A stretch of DNA of 64,000 bases from positions 1 through 64,000 of the forward strand of contig CAUYUJ010014323.1 in the NCBI GenBank assembly GCA_963575745.1, in the 5' to 3' direction. The notes under the pieces were generated by a model that made no database searches, had not been told where the DNA came from, and saw only the letters and a list, made by a program, of their open reading frames with translations. The DNA comes from Prorocentrum cordatum. Its lineage: Eukaryota; Sar; Dinophyceae; Prorocentrales; Prorocentraceae. This document shows positions 53,447-63,826 of this stretch, piece after piece. Within the stretch, counting starts at the first letter, position 1; each line of letters starts with the position of its first letter. A program made the position numbers and the translations under genes.

Positions 53447-53573
53447 GGGCAGGCCTTCTCAGGAGGCGGCGGGATTCCTCAGAAGCTCAAGCCTTCTCCA
53501 AAGCCACAGGCGGATTTTCAGAAGATGCGAGGGCTTCTGACAGGCCCCGCCGCCTTCTGAGAAGGCCTGCCCC
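53447..53573. repeat. 127-nt imperfect foldback (hairpin precursor-like)
   Basis: Left arm starts GGGCAGGCCTTCTCAGGAGG; right arm ends CCTTCTGAGAAGGCCTGCCC. The arms pair for about 54 positions with roughly ten mismatches around a loop of about 20 nt (AAAGCCACAGGCGGATTTTC). Confidence 0.8.
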
Positions 53574-53784
53574 CTCTGACTTCTTCCCTGGGCTCGCCGC
53601 CGATTGCGTGCTCTTCCTGGGCCCCTCTCCAATCAGAGTCGACTGTGCCCGGGGGCGAAGTACGCGGATTTGAATCCACGCTGGTTTCGAGAGCACGCGC
53701 TGCGCGAACACTCGTAAAATCAGGCTGGTCTCGCGAACCGGGGGTGCGCATTCACGCACGCGGCTGCGCGCGCGCGTCCTTCGG

Positions 53785-53900
53785 GGAGGGGGGGGGGGGG
53801 GGGGAGGATGAGGAGGAGAGGAGGAGGAGGAGGAGGAGGAGGGGGAGGGGAGGAGGAGGAGGAGGAGGAGGAGGAGGAGGAGGGGGGGCAGAGTGGAGGA
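53785..53900. repeat. Poly(G) and (GGA)n tract
   Basis: A G run at 53787-53804 followed by GAGGAGGAGG repeats. Confidence 0.9.
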
Positions 53901-54790
53901 GGGGGGGGGGCAGCGAAGCAACAGCATCGCGCGCGCGGGCGAGTGGCCCGCCGTGCTCGCGTGCGGATGACGGGCGCCCGCCCGCTCCCCACCCTTCCTC
54001 TGCCCTCGCTCGGGGGCGGAGGGGGGGGGGATGACGGAGACGATGGCGATGGCGATGGCGATGCTTGTTGGACGCTGAACTGATTGTCATTGTCGTCGTC
54101 GTCATAATCCAAGTCGGATCGGCCGCCCGCGAGAGTGCAGCAGCCAGGGGAGCGTCGCGCCATGCGAGCGCGGCAGTCCGACTCGCCCAGCATGCGGGCT
54201 CATCGCGCGGAGGGGATGGGGGAGGGTGAAGGGGGGGGGTAGGGGGGCACAGAGGGGTAATAACAGCAGGGATAATGAGATAAAGCGGGCTGCCATGGGA
54301 GTGCAAATCTTTGGGTGGGCGGGGTGGGGGGGGGGGGGGGGGGGGGGCGGGGCGCGGGGCAGCGGGGAGCCTGGCGGCGTCCCTCTGGTGGTGTTGGCCC
54401 CTCCTTTGGCTCGGGACATCCCTGATCCCCAGCTCGGGGAGGCGTCGTGGGTCCCCTCGCTGGAGGTAGCCTCCCTGGCGGCGTTGGCGGCGCTTCTCCT
54501 TCCACCGATCCAGGGTCGAGGAGCGAGGATCAAAATTCGGGGAAGCTCGAGGCTCGAGGTCGCCTGCCTGGCTCGGGGCTCGGGGCCCGAGGCCTAAAGG
54601 GAAGCCCCTCCGCCGCGCCCGGGCCTCCGAAACTCCCCGGGCAGCCCCCGGGGCCGCCCCGGAGGCCGGCCCCGCCGGGGGGAAGAGATCGCAGAAGGGT
54701 TTTCCTAAGGAGGCCCCCTACAAACCTCTGGGAGGCTTCCTCCAGCTGAGGGGAAGCATCCGGGAGACCCCCCCTCCCCCTCCCGGAGGT
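53901..54790. other. No gene recognised
   Basis: GC-rich sequence with a G homopolymer at 54327-54347 and GATGGC repeats at 54040-54060. Frames are artefacts of composition. Confidence 0.4.
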
Positions 54791-54990
54791 CGGCCGGGGC
54801 GGGCCCCGGGGCCAAGACCTCCAACGTCTTGGAAAAATCAAAGCGGAAGGGTTTGGAGATTTTCCGCCTCCGGCCCTGGGGGGGGAGAGACCGGCCGGGG
54901 CGAGCCCCGGGGCCGAGACCTCCGACGTCTTGCAAAAAAATCGAAGCGGAAGCTTTTGGATATGTTCGGCCTCCAGAGGCCCTCAGCGGG
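54791..54990. repeat. Tandem repeat, about 101 bp, two copies
   Basis: CGGCCGGGGCGGGCCCCGGG, AGACCTCCAACGTCTTG, AAATCAAAGCGGAAG recur 101 bp later as CCGGCCGGGGCGAGCCCCGG, AGACCTCCGACGTCTTG, AAATCGAAGCGGAAG. Confidence 0.8.
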
Positions 54991-55000
54991 CCCCGGGGCG

Positions 55001-55103
55001 CTGTTATCTGCTCGAGTGTCCGTTAACGCGTATTTCCCAAACCCTCGATGCCCGCCCTCTTCGTCTTCGATCGTACCCCTTTGGGGGGTATACTTTTCTT
55101 CCC
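55001..55103. repeat. Composite repeat head, copy 1
   Basis: TATCTGCTCGAGTGTCC, TTTCCCAAACCCTCGATGCC, CGCCCTCTTCGTCTTCGATC, as at 56661-56770 and 63181-63300. Confidence 0.8.
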
Positions 55104-55247
55104 TGCAGACTGGGCCCCGGCAAGCGGCGGGGCGGCCGCGGACCGTCGGCCTGGCCAGCGGCAGCGCTGATCGGCGGCAGCCCGACCCCAAGAGGGACGG
55201 ACAGGAGACCGACCGCGACGACGACGACGACGACGTCGACGAGCGAA

Positions 55248-55311
<64 letters not shown>
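55248..55311. repeat. (AG)n microsatellite
   Basis: About 60 bases of AG between the head and the 21-bp minisatellite. Confidence 0.95.
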
Positions 55312-55314
<3 letters not shown>

Positions 55315-55339
55315 CAGCACGGCCACGAAGGGCACGAAG

Positions 55340-56190
55340 TAGGTCACGAAAGGCGACAGCGGGGACACGAAGGGAATGCGTATGGGGCCACGGAAAATGC
55401 GAACGAGCGGGGGCCACGAAGGGCAGATAATGCGGGGCCACAGAAAGCAATGACGGGGCCACCGAAGGTAGCAACTGGGCCTCGTAGGACAGCCAGGGGG
55501 CCACAAAGGGCAACAACGGGGCCACGAATGGCATGCACATGGGGCCACGACGGCCGCGAACGAGCGGGGGCCGCGAAGGGCACGCGTATATTGGGCCGCG
55601 GAGGGCAAGGACGGGGCCACTGAGGGCAGCAACGGGGCCACGAAGGGCAGCGAGGGGGCCACGAAGAGTGCGAACGAGCGGGGGCCACGAAGGGCATACA
55701 TATATGGGGCCACGAAGGGCAGCAAGGGGGCCACGAAGGGCTGCAAAGGGGCCACGAAAAGGCAGCGAGGGGGCCGCGAAGGGCTGCAACGGGGCCACGA
55801 AGGGAAGCGAGGGGGCCACGAAGGGCTGCAACGGGGCCACGAAGGGGAGCGATGGAGCCACGAAGGGCTGCAACGGGGCCACGAAGGGCAGCGAGGGAGC
55901 CACGAGAGGCTGCAACGGGGCCACGAAGGGCAGCCAAGGAGCCACGAGAGGCTGCAACGGGGCCACGAAGGGCGGCGAGGGGGCCACGAAGGGCTGCAAC
56001 GGGGCCACGAAGGGGAACGATGGGGCCACGAAGGGCAGCAAGGGGGCCACGAAGGGCAGCGAGGGGGCCACGAAGGGTTGCAACGGGGCCACGAAGGGCA
56101 GCGAGGGGGCCACGAAGGGCTGCAACGGATCCACGAAGGGCAGCGAGGGGGCAACGATGGGCTGCAACGGGGCCACGAAGGGCAGCGATC
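55340..56190. repeat. 21-bp minisatellite, array 1
   Basis: About 40 units of GGGGCCACGAAGGGC plus AGCGAG or TGCAAC. The period is a multiple of three, so every register stays open (for example VAPLQPF on minus, ATKGCNG on plus). The long frames (55533-56201 plus; 56515-55004 minus) are consequences of this. Confidence 0.95.
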
Positions 56191-56194
56191 CCGA

Positions 56195-56660
56195 TTCCTG
56201 AATAAATCTGCGAGGGAGTCCTGAGCGTGAGCGCGACTTCTGGGTGCCTGAATGTCGGGGGCGCGGCGCTTGAGTCAATTGCGGGAGGTTCCAACGCAAT
56301 GGCGTCATTCTTGCATTAATTGCAAGCAAGTCTCCAGCGAGAGTGCGACTCCAGAGCGCCCAGAAAGCGATTTCTGAATACAACGTAAGGAGGTCCCAGG
56401 CGAGAGCGCGATTCCTGAACAAAATGAAAGGAACTCTCGGGCGGGAGCGGGGGTCCTGGCTAAATTGTGAGGAGATCTCAAACGGGAGCCGTTGCTGTTG
56501 TAATCCAGGGACCAAGAAACCAGTTTGAGGAGGAAGTCTTTCCCTGATAAAAAGCAGGGTGCGAGCGCCGGGAGGGGCACTTCAATTGCAAAATGCAGTG
56601 TGCACCAGAGGAGGGGATCAACAATACTTTTTCTTCAATAGTGGGAGTTCAACAATCATT
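56195..56660. repeat. Composite repeat tail, copy 1 (about 42-bp units)
   Basis: Units with GCGCGATTCCTGAAYAAAAT and GGAGRTCTCARRCGGGAGC, ending GGGGATCAACAATACTTTTT. It is homologous to 62720-63110. Confidence 0.8.
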
Positions 56661-56770
56661 TTAAGACTGTTCGCTCTTATCTGCTCGCGCGCACCTCACC
56701 ACGTATATCCCAAACCTCCGATGCCCGCCCTCGTCGTCTTCGATCGTGCTCCCTCTGCGGGGCACATCTC
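56661..56770. repeat. Composite repeat head, copy 2
   Basis: TTAAGACTGTTCGCTCTTAT, CTGCTCGCGCGCACC, TATCCCAAACCTCCGATGCC. Confidence 0.85.
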
Positions 56771-56829
56771 CCTAACCTGCCACGTGCATTGGGCGCGCCC
56801 CTCAAAGAGCAAGAGGAATGAGGAAGGAG

Positions 56830-56835
56830 AGAAAA

Positions 56836-56878
<43 letters not shown>

Positions 56879-56923
56879 CAGAAAGAGAGAGGCATGTATA
56901 TATATATATATAGAGAGAGAGAG

Positions 56924-57020
<97 letters not shown>

Positions 57021-57110
57021 GAGAGAGAAAGAAAGAGAGAGAGAGATATTGTTGTTATACATATATATATGTATATATATATGTATATATAAATATAAAA
57101 AAAAAACAAA
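56830..57110. repeat. (AG)n, poly(A), (TA)n tracts
   Basis: AG arrays at 56832-56875 and 56913-56970, poly(A) at 56972-57019 (about 48 A), TATA repeats to 57090. Confidence 0.95.
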
Positions 57111-57124
57111 AAACACGAGGAGGA

Positions 57125-57790
57125 AAGGAGCTACAATGGGCAGCGATGGGGGCCACTGAGGGCAGCAGCGGGGCCACGACGGGCGCCAATGGAGCCACTG
57201 AAGGCATTGACGGGGCCACAGAGGGCAGCAAGGGGGCCACGAAGGGCTGCGCTGGGGCCACAAGGGCAGCAACGGGGTCACTGAGGGCACGAGCGACTGG
57301 GGGCCGCCAAAGGCAGCGTCTGGGCCACTGAGGGCAGCAGCGGGGCCACAATGGGCAGCGGTGGGGGGGGCGCACTGGGGCTACGCTGGGGCCACGAAGG
57401 GCAGCAATGGGGCCACTGAAGGCACGGGTGACTGGGGGCCACGAAGGGCGAACATATGGGCCACAGAAAGCAACGAGGGGGCCACATTGGGCAGCAGGGG
57501 GGGAGGCACACGGGGCTACACTGGGGCCACGAAGGGCAGCAATGGGGCCACTGAGGGCACGGGCGACTGGGGGCCACGGAGGGCGAACGCATGGGCCACA
57601 AAGGGCAGCGATGGGGGCCACTGAGGGTAGCAGCGGGGCCACGAAGGGCAGCAATGGGGCCACTAAGGGCACGAGCGACTGGGGGGCCACGACGGGCGTA
57701 TATATGGGCCACAAGGGACTACGCCCGGGCCACGAAGGGCAGCAATGGGGCCACTGAGGGCACGAGCGTTTGGGTGCTGGAAGCAAGTGG
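57125..57790. repeat. 21-bp minisatellite, array 2
   Basis: GGGGCCACTGAGGGCAGCA and GGGGGCCACGAAGGGCG variants, with inserts GCACGAGCGACTGGGG and TATATATGGGCC at intervals of about 130-160 bp. Confidence 0.9.
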
Positions 57791-57835
57791 CGGAGCAACT
57801 GAAACCGCCCCAGTTGCAAATGGGACTGCCCCGGT

Positions 57836-60540
57836 GGCGCAGAGGGGGCCGGAGGCGGGCGGAGCAACTGAGAAGGGTGGGCGGAGCAACTGGGCCAGCA
57901 ACTGACCCAGACTGCCCCGCACTGCCCCATGCCCAGACTGCCCTGCCTCAGACTGCCCCAGAGTGCCCCAACTGCCCCACACTGCCCCGGGCTGCCCCAA
58001 CTGCCCCACATTGCCCCGACTGCCCCAGACTGCCCCAGACTGCCCCAACTGCCCCGCGCTGCCCCAACTGCCGCAGACTGCCGCAGACTGCCCCAACTGC
58101 CCCAAACTGCCCCAACTGCTCCAAACTGCCCCAACTGCCCCAGACTGCCCCAGACTGCCCCAACTGCTCCAGGCTGCCCCCAACTGCCCCAGACTGCCCC
58201 AACTGCCCCAACTGCTCCAGACTGCCCCAGGCTGTCCCGGACTTCCCCAGACTGCCCCAGACTGCCCCAACTGCCTTAACTGCCCCAGACTGCCCCAGAC
58301 TGCCCCAGACTGTCCCGGACTGCCCCAGACTGCCCCAACTGCCCCAACTGCCCCAACTGCCAAGGGGGCCGGAAGCGGGCGGAGCAACTGAGACGGGTGG
58401 GCGGAGCAACTGGGCCAGCAACTGACCCAGACTGCCCCAGACTGCCCCAGACTGCCCAAAACTGTCCCAGGCTGCCCCAACTGCCCCGGACTGCCCCAGA
58501 CTGCCCCAACTGCCCCAGACTGCCCCGACTGCCCCAGACTGCCCCAGAGTGCCCCAACTGCCCCACACTGCTCCAGACTGCCCCAACTGCCCCAGACCGC
58601 CCCCGCTGCCCCAGACTGTCCACACTGCCCCAGACTGCCCCAGCTGCCCCAGACTGCCCCAGACTGCCCCAACTGCTCCAGACTGCCCCAACTGCCCCAG
58701 ACTGCCCCAACTGCCCCAGACTGCCCCAGATGTCCCAGACTGCTCCAACTGCCCCAGACTGCCCCAACTGCCCCAGACTGCCCCAACTGCCCCAGACTGC
58801 CCCGACTGCCCCAGACTGCCCCAACTGCCCCAGACTGTCCCAACTGCCACTGACTGCCCCAACTGCTCCAGATTGCCACAACTGCTTCAGACTGTCTCAA
58901 CTGCCCCAGACTGCCTCAGACTGCCCCAACTGCTCCAGACTGCTCCAACTTACCCAGACTGCCCCAACTGCCCCAGCCCCAGACTGCCCCAGACTGCCCC
59001 AACTGCCCCAAACTGCCCCAACTGCGCCAGACTGCCCCAGACTGCCCCAGACTTCCCAAAACTGTCCCAGACTGCCCCGACGCCCCCACAGCCCCAACTG
59101 CCGCAGACTGCCGCAGACTTGCCCCAGACTGCCCCAACTGCCCCAAACTGTCCCAACTACTCCAAACTGCCTCAACTGCCCCAGACTGCCCCAGACTGCC
59201 CCAACTGCCCCAGACTGCCCCAGACTGCCCCAACTGCTCCAACTGCCTCAGACTGCCCCAGACTGTCCCAGACTGCCCCAGACTGCCCCAGACTGCCCCA
59301 ACTGCCCTAACTGCCCCAGACTGCCCCAGACTGCCCCAAACTTTCCCAGACTGCCCCAGACTGCCCCAACTGCCAAGGGGGCCGGAAGCGGGCGGAGCAA
59401 TTTAGACGGGTGGGCGGAGCAACTGGGCGGAGCAACTGGGCCAGCAACTGACCCAACTGCCCCAGACTGCCCCGACTGCCCCAGACTGCCCCACACTGCC
59501 CCAGACTGCCCCGACTGCCCCAGACTGCCCCAGACTGCCCCAGCTGCCCCAGACTGCCCCGACTGCCCCAGACTGCCCCAACTGCCCCACACTGCCCCAA
59601 CTACCCCAGACTGCTCCAAGTGCTCCAGACTGCCCCAGACCGCCCCAACTGCCCCAGACTGTCCACACTGCCCCAGACTGCTCCTGACTGCCCCAGACTG
59701 CCCCAACTGCCCTAGACTGCCCCAGACTGCCCCAGCTGCCCCAGACTGCTCCAGACTGCCCCAGACTGCCCCAGACTGCCCCAACTGCTCCAGACCGCCC
59801 CACACTGCCCAAAACTGCCCCAACTGCCCCAGACTGCCCCAACGGCCCCAGACTGCCCCAACTGCCCCAGATTGCCCCAACTGCTTCAGACTGCCTCAAC
59901 TGCCCCAGATTGCCCCAGACTGCCCCATACAGCCCCAACTGCTCCAACTGCCCCAGACTGCTCCAATTGCCCCTGGCTGCCCCAACTGCCCCAGACTGCC
60001 CCAGACTGCCCCAAACTGCCACAACTGCTCCAACTGCCTCAGACTGCCCCAACTGCCCCAGACTGCCCCAGACTGCCCCAGACTGTCCCAGACTGCCCCA
60101 ACGGCCCCAGGCTGCCCCAACTGCCCCAGCCTGCCCCAGCTGCCCCAGACTGCCCCTGACTGCCCCTGACTGCCCCTGACTGCGGCAGACTGCTCCAACT
60201 GCCCCAGATTGCCCCACACTGCCCCAGACTGCCCCAACTGCCCCAGACTGTCCCAGACAGCCCTGGTGGCGCAGAAGGGGCCGGAGGCGGGCGGAGCAAC
60301 TGGGCCAACAACTGGGCCAACTGCCCAATACTGCCCCAGACTGCCCCAGACTGCCCCGGCTGCCCCAGACTGCCCCGCACTGCCCCAGACTGCCCCAGAC
60401 TGCCCCAACTGCCGCAGACTGCCCCAAACTGCCCCAGATTGTCCAACTGCTTCAGACTGCCCCAACTGCCCCAGACTGCCCCAACCTGCCCCAGACTGCC
60501 CCAACTGCCCCAGACTGCCCCCGACTGCCCACAAGGGGCC
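57836..60540. repeat. CTGCCCCA-type satellite, 2.6 kb, with higher-order spacer
   Basis: Alternating CTGCCCCAGA (10 bp) and CTGCCCCAA (9 bp) words. A 70-80 bp spacer (GGGGGCCGGARGCGGGCGGA, GCAACTGGGCCAGCAACTGA) recurs at 57845, 58363, 59376 and 60278. Very long frames on both strands (up to 590 codons, 58397-60169 plus) are repeat artefacts. Confidence 0.95.
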
Positions 60541-60663
60541 CAACAAGAGACCAAGAGGGCAGAGGGCCCCACGAGAATGGGTGGGGGGGGGGCAAGAATG
60601 CGCCAAGACGGCTCGAAGAGTGCCCCAAGAGGGTCCAAGAAGGCCCGGAGAGGGCCAAGGAAG
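60541..60663. other. Spacer, nothing recognised
   Basis: AAGAG-rich joining segment (GTGCCCCAAGAGGGTCCAAG) between two repeat types. Confidence 0.5.
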
Positions 60664-61190
60664 CACTTAGATGTCACACTTGGTCTTTAGTCGAACACCT
60701 TCTAGATTGCAGACCCACAGAGTTCGTCTTAGGGCTCTCTTGGCGCCGTCATGGGGCCCTGTTGGGGGCTGCCTTGGGGCCCTAAAAAGGGTCCAAGAAG
60801 GGCTGCGAGGGCTCCAAGTGGGGCCCAAGGGAGCACTGAGATGACTCACCTGGTCTCTAGTCAAACACCTTTTTGACTAGAGACCCACAGAATTCGTCTT
60901 GGGGCCCTCTTGGAGCCCTCTTGGAGCCGTCTCGGGGCACTCTTGGGGTTGCCTGGGGCCTTACGAGGGGTCCGAAAAGGCTCTGGGAGGGGCCCAAAAG
61001 GGGCCATAGGAAGCACTTAGATGGCTCACGTGGTATCTAATCAAACACCTTTTTGACTAGAGACCCACAGCGTTGGTCTTGGGGCCTTCTTGGAAGCGTC
61101 TTGGGGCCCTGTTGAGGCTGTCTTGGGCCCTACCAGGGGTCCAAGAAAGCCCGAGAGGGCTCCAAGTGGGGCCCCGAGAGGACAATGCCA
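60664..61190. repeat. Hairpin-containing tandem repeat, three units of about 170-180 bp
   Basis: Unit starts: GCACTTAGATGTCACACTTG (60664), GCACTGAGATGACTCACC (60833), GCACTTAGATGGCTCACG (61012). Each carries an inverted pair. In the middle unit GGTCTCTAGTCAA and TTGACTAGAGACC pair perfectly over 13 bp around a short T-rich loop. Confidence 0.85.
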
Positions 61191-61404
61191 AGCGTCGGGA
61201 AACAATCCCAAGCCATCAGCGTGTTCATGTTATCTTTGCTGCCGAAATCTCGCCAGGTATGGCGAAGCATCAATCTTCTTCCATACCCGAAAACGAACTA
61301 GTCAACGAACCTTTCATCCCGAGGTACGAAAGGGGGTACACGACGAGGTTCAAACCTCGAGCCTCTAGGTTAACCTTCGGAGGGCATCTTCATCGCCACG
61401 GCTG

Positions 61405-61615
61405 GGCAGCACAAGAACCAGCAACACCAGCAGCAGGACCAGCAGCAGTAGCAGCACCACCACCGTCAACAGAAACAATGGCACCAGCAGCAGGACCAGC
61501 AGCAGCACCAACAGCGCAAGAACCAACACCATCAGCAGCACCAGCAGCAGAAGCACCACCACCACCAACAGCACCAGCAACAGCAACAGCACCAACAGCA
61601 GCACCCACACCCTTC
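61405..61615. repeat. CAG/CAC trinucleotide-hexanucleotide repeat
   Basis: CAGCAGCACCAACAGC-type repeats. The plus frame through it (from 61073) is Ala/Pro-rich and not credible as a gene. Confidence 0.9.
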
Positions 61616-61635
61616 GCTACCAGAGATCTCCCAAT

Positions 61636-62045
61636 TCACCGTTGTTGCCCGCGCTGTTTCACTATGTACGTCTCTTCCGCCGTCCCGGAAGAGATCGCCC
61701 GCCGGCGCCCCTCCTCCAACTGCTCCTCCCGCTCCTCCTCATGCTCCTCCTTGCGAACGAGGTGTAACGGCCGCCGCCCTGCCGACGACCGATCGAAGAC
61801 TCCCCCTTCCTCCTTCTCCACCGCCGGGGACGGCCTCCACAGGCCGGAATCGAGATACAGGGGCTTCAATATACCTAATCCGATGGGCTTGAACTGGGCC
61901 ACAATGCCGCCCCAGAGGCTTCCAAGACGGTCCGCGAGGGCCTCCCGAGGGGGCCCCACGATGGCCGCCACCACGGGCCTGCAAAGGACCCTCCACCAGG
62001 GAACCCTTGAGGGGTCCACGGGAAACCGCGGGCCACGAGCAACCC
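61636..62045 (-). CDS. Exon-like segment, acidic coiled coil (unknown)
   Basis: Minus frame with ordinary composition between repeats: REALADRLGSLWGGIVAQFK, PIGLGILKPLYLDSGLWRPS, EGGVFDRSSAGRRPLHLVRK, EEHEEEREEQLEEGRRRAIS and AEETYIVKQRGQQR to a stop at 61636. Looks like a real coding stretch. No family recognised, upstream part lost in a GGA tract (62125-62070). Confidence 0.35.
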
Positions 62046-62067
62046 CACCAGTGTTTGGTCCAGGCCT

Positions 62068-62130
62068 AATCCTCCTCCTCCTCCTCCTCCTCCTCCTCCT
62101 CCTCCTCCTCCTCCTCCTCCTCCATCTCCT
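62068..62130. repeat. (CTC)n tract
   Basis: About 60 bases of CTC trinucleotide. Confidence 0.95.
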
Positions 62131-62314
62131 CCTCTCCCTTCCACTCCTCCGCCTCCTCCCCCTACTCCCCGCCTCCGCCCTTCGCCGCTTGGGTTCAGTT
62201 GCTCCGCCGCTCCTCCGCTTGGTTTCAGTTGCTCCGCCGCTGAGTTTCAGTTGCTCCGCGGCATCGGTCCTGTTGCTCCGCTGGGGTAAGCCGGCCGACG
62301 AAGAGCGACAATTT

Positions 62315-62695
62315 AGGCCACCAAGGGCAGCGAGGGGGCCACAGAGGGCAGCGGGGGGGAGGCACACGGGGCTACACTGGGGCCACGAAGGGCAGCAATG
62401 GGGCCACTGAGGGCACGAGCGACTGGGGGCCACGAAGGGCGTATATATGGGCCACAAAGGGCAGCGAGGGGGCCACTGAGGGCAGCAGCGGGGCCAAGAA
62501 GAGCAGCAATGGGGCCACTGAGGGCACGAGCGACTGGGGGCCACGACGGGCGTAAAGGGCAGCGAGGGGCCACTGAGGGCAGCATGGGGACCACGAAGGG
62601 CAGCGACTGGGCCACAAGGGGAGGTGCCACGAAGGGCAGCAATGAGGCACAAAGGACGCGAGCGAGCATGGGGCACGAAGGGCATGACCCTGACG
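62315..62695. repeat. 21-bp minisatellite, array 3
   Basis: Same words as array 2 (GGGGCCACTGAGGGCA, GCACGAGCGACTGGGGG, GGGCGTATATATGGGCC). Confidence 0.9.
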
Positions 62696-62719
62696 GGCGG
62701 GCCGAGCGGGCGGATCGAT

Positions 62720-63104
62720 CGTGAATTTTGCGTGATAAGCCAAGAAATTTCCAGCGAGAGAGCGATTCCTAAGTAAATTTGAAAAAGTCCCCAGCGAACG
62801 CGCGATTCCTGAAATGGCAAGAGCGCGGCGCCTGAGTAAAATCCGAGGAAGTCTCAGGCGGGAGCGCGAGTCTTGAGTAAATTGCGATGAAATCTCAAGC
62901 GGGAGCGGGGGAGCGGAGCAAATTTCGAGGAAGAATCAAGCGGGAGCCGTTGTTGTTGCAATCTGGGGGCCAGGGGCACAATTTGAGAAGGAATATATTT
63001 TCTGATGCAAAAAACATGGTGCGAGCTCCGGGAGAGGCACTCAATGAAAAAATGCACCGGAGTGGGGGGATCAACAATACTTATTCTTCAGTAGTGAGAG
63101 TTCA

Positions 63105-63110
<6 letters not shown>
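62720..63110. repeat. Composite repeat tail, copy 2
   Basis: Units CTGAGTAAAATCCGAGGAAG, TCTCAGGCGGGAGCGCGAG, TTGAGTAAATTGCGATGAAA, ending GGGGGGATCAACAATACTTA. Homologous to 56195-56660. Confidence 0.85.
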
Positions 63111-63139
<29 letters not shown>

Positions 63140-63178
63140 AACGATGACGACGAGCACGACGACGAGGACGACAACAAC
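63105..63178. repeat. (GAC)n microsatellite
   Basis: CGACGACGACGACGACG run. Absent from the equivalent place in copy 1 (56655), so it expanded after duplication. Confidence 0.9.
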
Positions 63179-63180
63179 AA

Positions 63181-63300
63181 TCATTTTAAGACTGTTCGCT
63201 CTTATCTGCTCGCGTGCCATTCGAAACGTGTATCCCAAACCCCCAATACCCGCCCTCTTCGTCTTCCATCGCACCCCCTTATGGGTATATCTTTCCAACA
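63181..63300. repeat. Composite repeat head, copy 3
   Basis: TCATTTTAAGACTGTTCGCT, CTTATCTGCTCGCGTGCC, TATCCCAAACCCCCAATACC. Confidence 0.85.
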
Positions 63301-63715
63301 ACACCAGCAAGAATGATAAAACACATGGTCGCGAGACCTGGGAGCCTCGCACCGTGCGCCGCGTGGCTCTGGGGCCCGAAGACCGCCCCTGGAGGCCGAA
63401 ATCGAAGAAAAGTGCAGGGCATCGAGCAAAGCAAACAAAACAAAAAAAACAAACAACATCGCCAGGAGACCCTGGGAGCATCGCATCTGTGCCCCGCGTG
63501 CAGCGCCAACCGCCCACGGGCTCGAGCTGCGGTCACGCAGCCGAAGAGAGAGAGAGAGAGAGAGAGAGAGTGAGCGCATCGGGCCCCGGGCCTGGGCGTC
63601 GTGAGGAGCAGCGCCGCGGACGGGCTGTACTGGCGGCCAGGGAGCACCGCTCTCTCAGGCAGGGGTCGAGGGTCGAGGACACGGCGAGGGCCTTGGATAA
63701 AGGGGCCTCTGCCCA
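63301..63715. other. No gene recognised; short AG microsatellite
   Basis: AG repeats at 63545-63571. Frames are short. Confidence 0.4.
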
Positions 63716-63826
63716 GTGAAGCCAGGGTCTAGAAACTGGTGAACTCCAACCGTGCACTGGCCATGGATGTCACCGCAGCCCTCATCAGAGAAGGAATCCT
63801 CCAGGGTCTGAAGCCTCCTGGGCATC
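63716..63826. repeat. Dispersed repeat F, copy 2
   Basis: GCCAGGGTCTAGAAACTGG, GGCCATGGATGTCACCGCAG, GAAGGAATCCTCCAGGGTCT, as at 43958-44060. Confidence 0.8.

Noticed and set aside
54838-57800. Frames of VAPLQPF / ATKGCNG heptads
   Set aside because: Product of the 21-bp minisatellite, whose period is a multiple of three.
57719-60677. Very long open frames on both strands (up to 590 codons) rich in CPNCPRLPQTAP or GQSGAVGAVWGS
   Set aside because: They are translations of the CTGCCCCA satellite. The repeat lacks stop codons in most registers on both strands, so openness is no evidence of coding.
61073-62410. 445-codon plus-strand frame
   Set aside because: Starts in a tandem repeat, runs through a CAG/CAC repeat and a CTC tract, and shows no domain.
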